From: Paraflavitalea pollutisoli
Lineage (GTDB): Bacteria; Bacteroidota; Bacteroidia; Chitinophagales; Chitinophagaceae
Direction: 5' to 3'
NCBI RefSeq assembly: GCF_029360705.1
Contig: NZ_JARKMX010000008.1
Span: 2,720,202-2,784,201 of the forward strand
DNA: 64,000 bases
Shown piece by piece: positions 1 through 8,888 of the stretch (position 1 is the stretch's first letter; each line of letters begins with the position of its first letter). The notes under the pieces are model-generated. The model did no database searches and was not told the origin of the DNA. It worked only from the letters and a program-made list of their open reading frames with translations. Both the position numbers and the translations under genes were made by a program.

Positions 1-2
1 TG

Positions 3-353
3 TCGCCTTCGTTGTTCGTGCGTGGACTCACCGTACATGTGAACGGTAAGCTCTATGTCATGGCGGTCAATGGCACCAGCGGTCGCCTGCTGGACGTGAA
101 CAAGGTGAGTGGCCTCGTCACTGCCACGTACTCCTACCCCGGCGCCATTACACCTTCTCCGGGCGTCAACATTCCGGAGATGGGTCTGCACCATGATTCT
201 ATTTGCGTAAACCGCTTCATCACCGGCAACTACGATCCCATCGCGCTACCTCCGCTGTATACCGATGGTATCCCCGCCGGTCTGCCTGGCGGACCTGTAT
301 ACAGTGCAGTATCGGGTGCCTTGAAACCCACCGTCGACTGGGCAAGGCCTTAA
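3..353 (+). CDS. C-terminal part of an unrecognised protein (cut by window edge)
   Basis: The reading frame is open from the left edge and ends in TAA at 351-353, so only about the last 116 residues are present. The visible part is rich in Gly, Pro, Val and Tyr and has no Cys pattern, membrane segment or motif that I recognise; it could be the end of a secreted beta-rich domain. A TTG at position 12 could be read as a start, but codons upstream of it are open, so truncation by the window edge is more likely. A strong hairpin follows at 392-426. No function is proposed. Confidence 0.5.
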   Translation, partial: SPSLFVRGLTVHVNGKLYVMAVNGTSGRLLDVNKVSGLVTATYSYPGAITPSPGVNIPEMGLHHDSICVNRFITGNYDPIALPPLYTDGIPAGLPGGPVYSAVSGALKPTVDWARP

Positions 354-391
354 CGCCAGCCGTGCTGGCTACAGGCTGAGCAACGTGTACA

Positions 392-426
392 GCAAAAGGA
401 CATGGCGTACTGCCCTGTCCTTTTGC
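392..426 (+). terminator. Hairpin terminator after the first gene
   Basis: GCAAAAGGACA at 392-402 is exactly complementary to TGTCCTTTTGC at 416-426, giving an 11-bp stem with a 13-base loop. A smaller hairpin, GCCAGC-CGT-GCTGGC, lies at 355-369. They sit between the stop at 353 and the promoter of the next gene, which the right arm nearly touches. Confidence 0.6.
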
Positions 427-435
427 ATTTACCCC

Positions 436-443
436 TACATTTG
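436..443 (+). promoter_or_regulatory. TAnnTTTG -7 box, leaderless start of the CLC gene
   Basis: TACATTTG matches the Bacteroidota -7 consensus TAnnTTTG and ends 6 bases before ATG 450. If transcription starts at the usual distance, the mRNA begins at or within a few bases of the start codon. No good -33 TTTG box at the canonical spacing is seen. Confidence 0.45.
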
Positions 444-449
444 TACCCA

Positions 450-1742
450 ATGAAAAAAGGACTACCCGCTGCGGAGCAACTATCGATCGTGCGCCATTTA
501 CTGCGCTGGACGGTGATCTGCCTGCCGGTAGCACTGGTCACCGGATCGCTGGTCGCCTTCTTTCTCTGGTCGCTCGATATCGTGACGCACTGGCAATGGC
601 AGCACCGCTGGTTGCTGTATTTGCTACCCATCGCTGGTATTGCCATTTACTGGCTGTATAAAGCAGGGGGGCGTGAAGCCGAAAAAGGCAATAACCTCAT
701 CATCGACGAGATCCATATGCCGGGCGGCGGCGTTCCCGCACGCATGACGCCCCTGGTATTGATTGCCACCCTTCTTACCCATCTTTTTGGCGGCTCTGCC
801 GGCCGCGAAGGCACCGCGGTGCAAATGGGCGGAAGCATGGCGTCGTTGCTGGGCAAATGGTTCAGGTTATCACCGGAAGATATCAGCATTATACTGATGA
901 CCGGTATTGCTGCTGGTTTTGGTGCGGTATTCGGTACACCACTCACCGGTGCCATCTTTGCGCTGGAAGTGTTAGCGATCGGGGTGATACAATACAAAGC
1001 ATTACTGCCCTGCCTCATGGCAGCGGTACTCGGCGATATCGTATGCAGTGCCTGGGGTATTCACCATACCAGTTACCACATCAGCCTGCAGCCATCCGTG
1101 ATCAATGAGTTGTTGTCCCTCTCTTTTCATATACCCACCTTACTCAAGGTCATTGTAGCCGGCGTAGCCTTTGGACTGGCTGCCTGGCTATTCATCCAAT
1201 TGCTGCACGTCATTAAAGCACAATCGAACAAATTGCTCCCCACGCAACAATGGCTGATCCCGGTGATCGGCGGTGTGCTCGTCATTGGCCTTACAGGGCT
1301 ACTCGGCACCTACGACTACCTCGGTCTGGGGGTGGCAACACCAGACGGCACGGGCGTATCCATCATCAATGCTTTTAAGGCAGGTGGTGCGGATACCTGG
1401 AGTTGGTGGTGGAAACTGTTGTTCACCGCCATAACCCTGGGCATGGGTTTCAAAGGGGGCGAAGTAACGCCGCTGTTCTTCATCGGTGCCACCCTGGGCA
1501 ATACCCTGGCGCTCGCGCTGGGTGCCCCGGTCGACTTGTTTGCTGGGTTGGGGTTCATCGCAGTATTTGCTGCGGCTACCAATACACCGATCGCCTGCAC
1601 CCTGATGGGTGTGGAACTTTTCGGCAGCAACAATGTGCTTTATTTTGCCATCGCCTGTTTTACAGCTTACTACTTCAGCGGACAAACCGGTATTTATGCT
1701 GCACAACGGCCTGGTGCCTTGAAATCAGGCCGTCTCCTTTGA
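450..1742 (+). CDS. CLC-family anion antiporter, resembles the fluoride (CLC-F) subclass
   Basis: Polytopic inner-membrane protein of about 430 residues with the CLC fold. The gating-glutamate motif appears as [14 protein letters not shown], and the third anion-binding stretch as [12 protein letters not shown]. Known CLC-F fluoride/proton antiporters carry a GREGT-V motif and lack the Ser of GSGIP; here the corresponding stretch is GGGVPARM. This supports, but does not prove, fluoride export. I chose ATG 450 ([10 protein letters not shown]) over the upstream ATG 402, because 402 lies inside the terminator hairpin and the -7 box at 436-443 is placed for a leaderless start at 450. I do not see a fluoride riboswitch in the leader. 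The gene is convergent with the AraC gene and shares a bidirectional terminator with it. Confidence 0.85.
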   Translation: MKKGLPAAEQLSIVRHLLRWTVICLPVALVTGSLVAFFLWSLDIVTHWQWQHRWLLYLLPIAGIAIYWLYKAGGREAEKGNNLIIDEIHMPGGGVPARMTPLVLIATLLTHLFGGSAGREGTAVQMGGSMASLLGKWFRLSPEDISIILMTGIAAGFGAVFGTPLTGAIFALEVLAIGVIQYKALLPCLMAAVLGDIVCSAWGIHHTSYHISLQPSVINELLSLSFHIPTLLKVIVAGVAFGLAAWLFIQLLHVIKAQSNKLLPTQQWLIPVIGGVLVIGLTGLLGTYDYLGLGVATPDGTGVSIINAFKAGGADTWSWWWKLLFTAITLGMGFKGGEVTPLFFIGATLGNTLALALGAPVDLFAGLGFIAVFAAATNTPIACTLMGVELFGSNNVLYFAIACFTAYYFSGQTGIYAAQRPGALKSGRLL

Positions 1743-1763
1743 CACCGATGATCGTAAAAACAA

Positions 1764-1793
1764 GCAGCCTGCTACGATGTCGTAGCAGGCTGC
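1764..1793. terminator. Bidirectional terminator between convergent genes
   Basis: GCAGCCTGCTAC (1764-1775) pairs perfectly with GTAGCAGGCTGC (1782-1793), and the inner bases extend the palindrome. It lies between the convergent CLC (ends 1742) and AraC (ends 1821) genes. Confidence 0.75.
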
Positions 1794-1820
1794 GGTAAAT
1801 AATGTTATAAAGCAGTAGTC

Positions 1821-2699
1821 TTAATCGATCTTGTGCAGGTACTCGTTCAGGAACTTCTTGGGCGGTTGGCCGGTAATTTTTTTGAATACCCGGTTAAAGG
1901 TAACCGCATTGGTAAAGCCAGTTTGGTAAGCCACCGTAGCAATACTATCAAAGTCTTGCGCTACGATCTTCTTACAGGCTTCATTCACCCGTACTTCGTT
2001 GAGGAAGGTAATATAGGTTTTGCGGGTATGCTTTTTAAAGTACCGGCAGAAAGCCTGTGGCGTAAGATGCGCTACCGAAGCAATCTGGTGCAGACTGATG
2101 TTTTCGGTATAATGCGTCATCGTGTACTGGTACACATCATTCATGCGCAATCCTTCCGACTCACTGATAGAATACTCGGCACCTGAATTGGCCAGGGTCT
2201 TGTACTTCTTGATGGTCGTCATCAATTGCAGCAACTGGATGAAGGTAGCCAGGCGCATACCGTTGCGTGCTTCCTTGGCCTGCAGCATGCGGTCCATCAC
2301 CTGTTGTTTATAAGCACTGGGAATCTGCATACCAGCAGCAGTGGCTTCGAAGAATTTCTTAACACCCTTCATTTCGGGCAGGTGCAAGATATTGCCGAAG
2401 AGGCCGGCAGGATCCACAAACATGGTCAATGCATGTGTCTCTTTCTTGCTACGCTTCTCAAAATAAGAAGGATCACTCTTAAACAGGTGTGGTTGGTTGG
2501 CGCCGATTATATAGATATCACCGGGCTTGAAGCGCTGCATGGAATTGCCTGCTATCAGCGTGCCTTCTCCTTTAATAACCCAGGTAATCTGTATCTCATT
2601 GTGCCGATGCAGATGGTTATAGAAGTAGGGCAGGATATCTTCCTGCACGATGATCGAATATTCGGTCGCGACGGGGATGGTAAACTGTACAACTTTCAT
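1821..2699 (-). CDS. AraC-family transcriptional regulator with cupin sensor domain
   Basis: 292 residues. Residues ~1-110 form an AraC-type cupin (motifs HRHNEIQITWVIKGEGTL and FKPGDIYIIGANQPH), the usual small-molecule sensing fold. The last ~100 residues hold two helix-turn-helix motifs (SLHQIASVAHLTPQAFCRYF and IATVAYQTGFTNAVTFNRVF) and end with the typical TGQPPKKF signature. The ligand cannot be told from sequence. Three copies of a TAATATTGGT-like motif lie in the 190 bp upstream and may be its own binding sites. The divergent neighbour is a DUF885 peptidase, the first of three peptidase genes, which makes those genes candidate targets. The start ATG at 2699 gives a full-length cupin domain. 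Confidence 0.9.
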   Translation of the reverse strand: MKVVQFTIPVATEYSIIVQEDILPYFYNHLHRHNEIQITWVIKGEGTLIAGNSMQRFKPGDIYIIGANQPHLFKSDPSYFEKRSKKETHALTMFVDPAGLFGNILHLPEMKGVKKFFEATAAGMQIPSAYKQQVMDRMLQAKEARNGMRLATFIQLLQLMTTIKKYKTLANSGAEYSISESEGLRMNDVYQYTMTHYTENISLHQIASVAHLTPQAFCRYFKKHTRKTYITFLNEVRVNEACKKIVAQDFDSIATVAYQTGFTNAVTFNRVFKKITGQPPKKFLNEYLHKID

Positions 2700-3088
2700 A
2701 CTTAACCAATATTACCAACTTTTTTTGAAAACAAAACATCGCGGGTTAATATTGGTAAATAAGTGATTAAATCGTGGTTGTGAAGTTGTGCATCACCGAT
2801 GGAAAATACCTTCACAACACACTGATAATAAACAGATAGCAAAAGACAAAAAAGCGACACCCTTTCACATCAGCACCATGTTAATATTGATAAACAAGTC
2901 GTAATACGTGTCATTCTGCCACGTATTTTCCTCCTATGGCGGGGCACAACCAATTCTGCCTGATCCTTATCGAATCTTAACCCTTTTACAAATGGCAATG
3001 ATCGAATCATTTTTTTACTGAACTTTCAACCGTTAAGGTATCCTTTGCGGATTATCTACACATCAACCAAATCAACACATCACCTGCT
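2700..3088. promoter_or_regulatory. Divergent regulatory region between araC-type gene and peptidase cluster
   Basis: 389 bp without a gene. It holds TAATATTGGT at 2747-2756, the same 10-mer on the minus strand at 2705-2714, and a 9/10 variant (TAATATTGAT) at 2882-2891. Copies 2747 and 2882 share further downstream bases (TAAAYAAG). The spacing and orientation fit operator half-sites for the adjacent AraC protein. The stretch TATCCTTTG near 3039-3047 resembles a -7 box with one extra base and may serve the peptidase gene. Confidence 0.4.
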
Positions 3089-4816
3089 ATGAACAAAGCC
3101 CTGCGATCAAGTTCTTTTGTTATTGCATTCAGTACGGCCTGTGCTTTTCAGGGTGTGGCGCAAAATGCCACGCTTTACCAGCAAAGCAGCGAGGTCAACA
3201 ACCTGATGGTTCTTTACGATGCGGATCGTGGTAGCCTGAGCCGCTTCTACGCCATCGAAGGTTCGCCCGACCGTCGTCAACGCCTGCAGGATCTGCAGAA
3301 TGATTACAGCAAAAAATTACAACAACTCAAGTTCGAATCCCTGCCGGTTGGCTCCAAAGTGGATTACCTCCTCTTCAAGCGCAACATGGATGCGCAGCTC
3401 GATCTGCTGCGCGAAGAAGAGGCTGAAGTAAAACAACTGGCGCCCTGGTTCACTTTTGCCGACAAGATCTATGCGATCGAAAAGATCCGTCGCCGGGGCT
3501 ACCAGCAGGACGCTCAGAAACTGGCTTTGACCTTTAATTCCCTGGCTTCGGAGATCACCGCCACCAGCAAAAAACTGGACAAAGAAGGTGGTTTTGACAT
3601 CAGCCTCAGCCGCCGTGCCGGCAGTATCGTGCGTGGCTTGCAAAATGCCGTCAGGAGCGTAAACGAATTCTATACCGGATATGATCCTGCCTTTACCTGG
3701 TGGACACCAGAGCCCATCAAGAAACTGGAAAGCTCACTGAACGACTATGCCAAATCCTGGTCGCAGAAAGAGAAGTCTGCCCCCGCAGGCAAAGACGATG
3801 GTAGCGGCATCATTGGTTTCCCCATCGGCCAAAAAGAGCTGGTACGCCAGCTGCAGGCTGAAATGATTCCCTATACCCCCGAAGAACTCGTCGACATTGC
3901 CAATAAGGAATTTGCCTGGTGCGATGCAGAAATGCTGAAAGCTTCCCGCGAAATGGGCTTTGGCGACGACTGGAAGAAAGCGATCGAGAAAGTAAAGAAC
4001 TCATACGTGCCACCGGGCCAGCAGCCCGATGCGATCATGCAGCTCTACGATCAAAGCATTGACTTCCTGAAAAAGCATAAACTAGTTACCATTCCCCCGA
4101 TCGCCGAAGAAACCTGGCGCATGAGCATGATGAGCCCCCAGCGTCAGCTGGTAAGTCCCTTCTTCCTCGGTGGCGAACAACTGATCATCTCCTACCCTAC
4201 CCATACCATGGGTGAAGAAGACAAGCTGATGAGTATGCGTGGCAACAACCCGCATTTCTCGCGCGCTACCGTACACCATGAACTGATCGCCGGTCACCAC
4301 CTGCAAGGCTTCAGCAACAACCGCAATAAAGCCTACCGTCATTTCGGCACTCCCTTCTGGACCGAAGGATGGGCACTGTACTGGGAATTCATTCTCTGGG
4401 ATCTGAAGTTCCCCCGTGGTCCTGAAGACCGTATCGGTATGTTGTTCTGGCGCATGCACCGTTGCGCACGCATTATCTTCTCGCTCAACTACCACCTCGG
4501 CAAGTGGACACCACAGCAATGTATCGACTTCCTGGTTGACCGCGTAGCCCACGAACGTGCGAATGCAGAAGGGGAAGTACGCCGCTCTTTCACCGGTGGT
4601 TATGGTCCGCTGTACCAACTCGCCTATATGATCGGCGGTCTTCAATTCTACCAACTGAAGAAAGACCTGGTAGACAGTGGCAAGATGAGCTTCCAGCAAT
4701 ACCATGATGCTGTACTGGCCGAAAACGCCATGCCGGTAGAAATGGTAAGAGCTATCCTCACCAACCAGAACCTGAGCAAGGACTTCAAGACCAACTGGCG
4801 TTTTTACAATAAATAA
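3089..4816 (+). CDS. DUF885 family secreted zinc peptidase-like protein
   Basis: 575 residues with an N-terminal signal peptide (cleavage probably after VAQ, residue ~25). The DUF885 signature is present: H397-E398 followed by AGH403, within the run HHELIAGHHLQ, and the downstream FWTEGWALYWE block, which supplies the third acidic ligand in gluzincin-like metallopeptidases. Length is normal for the family. It is exported and likely acts in the periplasm or outside on peptides; substrate unknown. It is followed after 72 bp by an S9 peptidase and then an M61 peptidase on the same strand, so a co-regulated peptide-degrading set is likely. The divergent AraC gene may regulate it (inference). Confidence 0.85.
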   Translation: MNKALRSSSFVIAFSTACAFQGVAQNATLYQQSSEVNNLMVLYDADRGSLSRFYAIEGSPDRRQRLQDLQNDYSKKLQQLKFESLPVGSKVDYLLFKRNMDAQLDLLREEEAEVKQLAPWFTFADKIYAIEKIRRRGYQQDAQKLALTFNSLASEITATSKKLDKEGGFDISLSRRAGSIVRGLQNAVRSVNEFYTGYDPAFTWWTPEPIKKLESSLNDYAKSWSQKEKSAPAGKDDGSGIIGFPIGQKELVRQLQAEMIPYTPEELVDIANKEFAWCDAEMLKASREMGFGDDWKKAIEKVKNSYVPPGQQPDAIMQLYDQSIDFLKKHKLVTIPPIAEETWRMSMMSPQRQLVSPFFLGGEQLIISYPTHTMGEEDKLMSMRGNNPHFSRATVHHELIAGHHLQGFSNNRNKAYRHFGTPFWTEGWALYWEFILWDLKFPRGPEDRIGMLFWRMHRCARIIFSLNYHLGKWTPQQCIDFLVDRVAHERANAEGEVRRSFTGGYGPLYQLAYMIGGLQFYQLKKDLVDSGKMSFQQYHDAVLAENAMPVEMVRAILTNQNLSKDFKTNWRFYNK

Positions 4817-4888
4817 TTTATACATGGCTGAAGCAGGGAGATCACCAGATCGAACTGCTTCACTTTTTTTGAGACCCAACCATTCACT

Positions 4889-7173
4889 ATGTCCACCCAA
4901 TCAATGTCGCTCACCAGCCTGCTATTGGCAGGTGCCCTGGCCGCCCAGGCACAACCGCAACCTGCTACGCCCTATCGCCCTACGCAGGAAGAGATTCTGC
5001 AACGCTACCGCAGCGTAGCACAGCTCGATACCCAGGCCCGCAACACCGTCCTTAAATCATTTGTGATGCCGGTATGGCAAGCCGATCAGAAAACATTCTG
5101 GTACCGCAACAACCTCAAGGACAATACCTCGGAATACATCTATGTAGATGCTGCCGCCGGTAAAAAAGGACCAGCCTTCGATCATGCCCAACTCGCTGCC
5201 GCCCTCAGCAAAGCAGCCGGCAAAACGATCGACCCGGCCAAACTGGGCATCAGCTCACTGGTGATCGACAACAAGACCAAACAGGTCAGTTTCCGCCTGC
5301 AGAACCAATGGTATCGCTTTGATCCCGCCCAGCAAAGCTGTACGAGCATCGCTTCGCCAGATACCCTCGCAGGAAATTCCGCCGCCATGCGCAGGCGCAA
5401 TCGCTGGGAACGAGACGGACGCCGCGACAGCACCTCGCCCGACAAACAATGGGTCTCTTTTATCAAAGACTACAACGTATACATCCGCCCTGCAGGCAGC
5501 CAGGAAGCTTTCCAATACACCAGCGACGGCACCAAAGAAAAGCCCTATGGGCAACTGACCTGGAGCCCCGACAGCAAATATGCCATCGGCTACAAGATCG
5601 ATCCGCGGGAGGCCAAAGAAGTGTACTACATCCTCACCTCCCAGCCCAATACCATGCGTGGACAGCTGAAATCACAGCGCTATGCACAACCCGGCGACGA
5701 GTTCACCAGCTTTGAGATGTATACATTCAACATGGCCAGCAAGAAGGCAGTGAAAGTCAACACCGAGAAGTATGATTTTCTCGGCTCTCCGTCTATCCGC
5801 TGGCGCAAAGACAACCGCTACTTCACGTACGAGAAGGCCGACCGTGGTCACCAACGCTTCCGCATCATCGAGGTAGACAGCGAAACGGGCAATACCCGCA
5901 ACGTGATCGATGAAAAGACCAACACCTTTATCTACGAACAACGCATCTTCACCCATTACCTGCCCGAAACAGAAGAGATCATCTGGAGCTCGGAGAAGGA
6001 TGGCTATCGTCACCTGTACCTGGTCGACATGGCCAAAGGCACTGTCAAGAATGCGATCACTACCGGCGATTGGGTGGTACGTGAGATCGACAGCATCGAC
6101 GAAAAGAAACGTGAAATATGGTTCCGCGCCAGTGGCATGCAGGCCGGCGAAGACCCGTACAATCTGCACTATTACCGCATTGGCTTCGATGGAAAGAAAC
6201 TGGCATCACTCACACCAGCCGTAGGCAACCACAACGTAAGCTGGTCGCCCGACAGAAAGTATTTTGTCGACACGTATTCTTCACCAGCAGTGGCCCCCGT
6301 CACCACACTCAACCGCACAGCAGATGGTAAACCCGTCATGGAGCTGGAGAAAGCCGATATCTCCGGCTACCTGGCATTGGGGGTTCCCTTGCCTGAAGTT
6401 TTCGTAGCAAAAGCCCGTGATGGCAAAACGGATATCTGGGGTGTCGTATGCCGTCCGCGCAACTTTGATCCCAACAAACGTTATCCCGTTATTGAAAATA
6501 TCTACGCCGGTCCGCAGGACGCCTTTGTACCCAAAAGTTTTATGAGCTATGGTGAAATGCAAAGCATGGCCGAGCTGGGCTTTATCGTAGTACAATGCGA
6601 TGGCATGGGTACCGCTAACCGCTCCAAAGCCTTCCACGATGTATGCTGGCAAAACCTGGCTGATGCGGTCTGCCCGACCGCATCTTATGGATCAAGGCCC
6701 TGGCCGCTAAATACCCTTATGTAGACGACACCCGGGTAGGCGTTTACGGCACCTCCGCTGGTGGCCAGAATTCTACCGGCGCCCTACTCTTCCACCCTGA
6801 ATTTTACAAAGCAGCAGTGTCGGCCTGTGGCTGTCACGATAACCGCGTTGACAAACAATGGTGGAATGAACAGTGGATGGGCTTCCCGATCGGTAAACAT
6901 TATGAGGACCAATCCAACATCACCAATGCGGCCAAACTGCAAGGCAAACTGTTGCTGATCGTTGGTGAAGCCGATACCAACGTACCACCCGAGTCTACCT
7001 ATCGCCTGGCCGATGCGCTGATCAAGTCGAACAAGATGTTTGACCTGCTCACGGTTCCCGGCATGGGACATAGCGATGGCGGTCCTTACGGCCGTAAAAA
7101 GAAAAGAGACTTTTTTGTAAAATCCCTGCTGGGCGTGGACGCACCGGACCGCAACACCGGAGAGATCAATTAA
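4889..7173 (+). pseudogene. S9B dipeptidyl-peptidase IV-like gene with a 1-base frameshift
   Basis: The first frame (4889-6724) encodes a signal peptide ending near AAQAQ and the DPP IV beta-propeller. It then runs out of frame after NLADA and stops at 6722-6724. The homologous continuation is in the -1 frame from about 6667 to 7173 and encodes [19 protein letters not shown], the nucleophile motif GTSAGGQ, the Asp region [10 protein letters not shown] and the His region [11 protein letters not shown]. One missing G in a GC-GG run near 6665-6668 explains the break. The truncated 611-residue product would lack the whole Ser-Asp-His triad. No slippery heptamer is seen at the junction, so an indel mutation or an assembly error is more likely than programmed frameshifting. 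Intact, it would release N-terminal dipeptides, preferring proline at the second position. Confidence 0.85.
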
Positions 7174-7181
7174 ACTTATCC

Positions 7182-8738
7182 ATGACAACAAGCAATCGTA
7201 ACCATATGCAGGTGCTTCGATCGATGGCCCTGGCGGGCGGACTGGTATCCCTGCAACTGACCGGGCTGGCTCAAAAGTTTCAGTTTACGGTATCGATGCC
7301 GCAACCAGCTACGCATTATTTTCACGTTGATTTGCAATGCAGCGACATAAAAGGAGAGACGACTGAATTCAAAATGCCGGTGTGGACACCTGGCTATTAT
7401 CAACGGCTCGACTTTGCAAAGAACGTGGAAGGCTTCACCGTTAAGAATGCCAAGGGAGATACCCTTGTCTGGGAGAAAAGCGGCCACAATGGCTGGCAGA
7501 TCAGGCACGGCAAACAAAGCAGCTTTACCGTCAGCTATAACGTAAAAACGACCCGTCTTTTTGTAGCCAACCCTTATGTCGATGAGGAACGGGCCTTCAT
7601 CCGCCCCACCGGCGTATTTGTGTATCCGGCAGGCAAGCTCGATCTGCCGGCCACCGTGGTGGTCAAACCCTCCAATGGCTGGCGTAATGTAGCAACCGGA
7701 TTGGATTCCGTAAGGGGCAAACCATTTACGTATACCGCCTCCAATTTCGATGTCTTGTTCGACAGTCCGATCCTTGTAGGCAACCTGGAAGAATTGCCCG
7801 CCTTTACGATCAAGGGCATTCCGCACCGCTTCATTGGTTACAAGATGGGCGACTTCGACAAGCAGGGCTTTATGGATGACCTCAAGAAGCTGATCACCGT
7901 AGGTACCGACATCATCGGCGATATTCCCTACAAGCATTATACGTTCATGAGCATCAGCCCCAATGGCATGGGTGGTATCGAACAACTGAACTCTACCTCG
8001 GTATCGTTCAGCGGGCAGAGTATCGAAAAACCCGAGTCGCGCAGGCGCGTACTCAATTTCCTGGCGCATGAATACTTTCACCACTACAATGTGAAGCGTA
8101 TTCGTCCCGTGGAGCTGGGCCCCTTCGATTACGACAATGGCAACCACACCAACCTGCTGTGGGTATCGGAAGGCCTGACGGTGTATTATGAATACTTCCT
8201 GGTAAAGCGTGCCGGTCTCAGTTCTGAAGCTGACCTGCTCAATTATTTCAAGGGCAATATCAGCGCCTATGAAAAAGGCGTGGGCAAACAATACCAGTCC
8301 CTGCAACAGGCCAGCTTCAATACCTGGTCCGACGGGCCCTTTGGCCGCAAAGACGACAAGGTCAACAAAACCATTTCGTACTACGATAAAGGTCCGGCCA
8401 TCGGTATGTTGTTCGACTTTGCCATTCGTCACCAAACCCAGAACAAGAAATCGCTGGACGATGTGATGCGTACCTTGTACCGCAAATACTACCAGGGATT
8501 GAAAAGAGGTTTTACGGAAGCCGAACTGCAGGAGGTGATCATCCAGACAGCGGGCGCCCCACTCGATGAGTTGTTTGATTATATCTACACGACGAAAGAA
8601 GTGGATTATAACAAATACCTGGCGTATGCCGGCCTGTCGATCGACCTCGCTGGAGAAAAGCCAACCTACACCATCTCACGCATGGCCAATCCTGATGCCT
8701 TGCAGCAGCAGATCCTGAAGTCGTGGCTCGGGGAGTAA
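7182..8738 (+). CDS. M61-family metallopeptidase (glycyl aminopeptidase-like)
   Basis: 518 residues with a signal peptide (an alternative start is Met9 of MTTSNRNHM; cleavage near GLAQ). The zinc site is HEYFHHY with H296, E297 and H300, followed by WVSEGLTVYYE, which carries the third ligand. The N-terminal beta domain and the central catalytic domain are typical for M61. The protein ends shortly after YTISRMANPDA, so the C-terminal PDZ domain found in many M61 members is short or absent. It starts 8 bp after the end of the S9 gene and so is probably translated from the same mRNA. Role: periplasmic or extracellular hydrolysis of small peptides. Tandem terminators follow. Confidence 0.85.
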   Translation: MTTSNRNHMQVLRSMALAGGLVSLQLTGLAQKFQFTVSMPQPATHYFHVDLQCSDIKGETTEFKMPVWTPGYYQRLDFAKNVEGFTVKNAKGDTLVWEKSGHNGWQIRHGKQSSFTVSYNVKTTRLFVANPYVDEERAFIRPTGVFVYPAGKLDLPATVVVKPSNGWRNVATGLDSVRGKPFTYTASNFDVLFDSPILVGNLEELPAFTIKGIPHRFIGYKMGDFDKQGFMDDLKKLITVGTDIIGDIPYKHYTFMSISPNGMGGIEQLNSTSVSFSGQSIEKPESRRRVLNFLAHEYFHHYNVKRIRPVELGPFDYDNGNHTNLLWVSEGLTVYYEYFLVKRAGLSSEADLLNYFKGNISAYEKGVGKQYQSLQQASFNTWSDGPFGRKDDKVNKTISYYDKGPAIGMLFDFAIRHQTQNKKSLDDVMRTLYRKYYQGLKRGFTEAELQEVIIQTAGAPLDELFDYIYTTKEVDYNKYLAYAGLSIDLAGEKPTYTISRMANPDALQQQILKSWLGE

Positions 8739-8783
8739 GGCAACAAGGTAATACAAGTGCAAACCAGTAAATGGATCTTATAC

Positions 8784-8817
8784 AACGCCGCCGCTCCCGT
8801 CAAAGAGCGGCGGCGTT
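8784..8817. terminator. GC-rich terminator hairpin (first of two)
   Basis: A 13-bp perfect stem, 8784-8796 with 8805-8817, with an 8-base loop and a T run on the right. It ends the peptidase cluster. Confidence 0.8.
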
Positions 8818-8838
8818 TTTTTGGCATCATCCTCCAAT

Positions 8839-8875
8839 AAAACGCCGCCAGCTGAAGGTCAGCTGGCGGCGTTTT
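8839..8875. terminator. Second GC-rich terminator hairpin, probably bidirectional
   Basis: A 17-bp perfect stem, 8839-8855 with 8859-8875, loop AGG, A-rich on the left and T-rich on the right. It lies between the convergent M61 (ends 8738) and GH31 (ends 8889) genes and can serve both strands. Its arm shares the core CGCCGCC with the hairpin 25 bp upstream. Confidence 0.8.
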
Positions 8876-8888
8876 TTATACCGGATAG

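Noticed and set aside
353-450. Fluoride riboswitch upstream of the CLC gene
   Set aside because: The characteristic pseudoknot sequence elements are absent; the space is filled by a terminator hairpin and the promoter.
6661-6727. Programmed -1 frameshift in the S9B gene
   Set aside because: No slippery heptamer at the junction; a lost G explains the break better.
7176-8435. 419-residue ORF on the minus strand
   Set aside because: Antisense shadow of the M61 gene with its HEYFH site.
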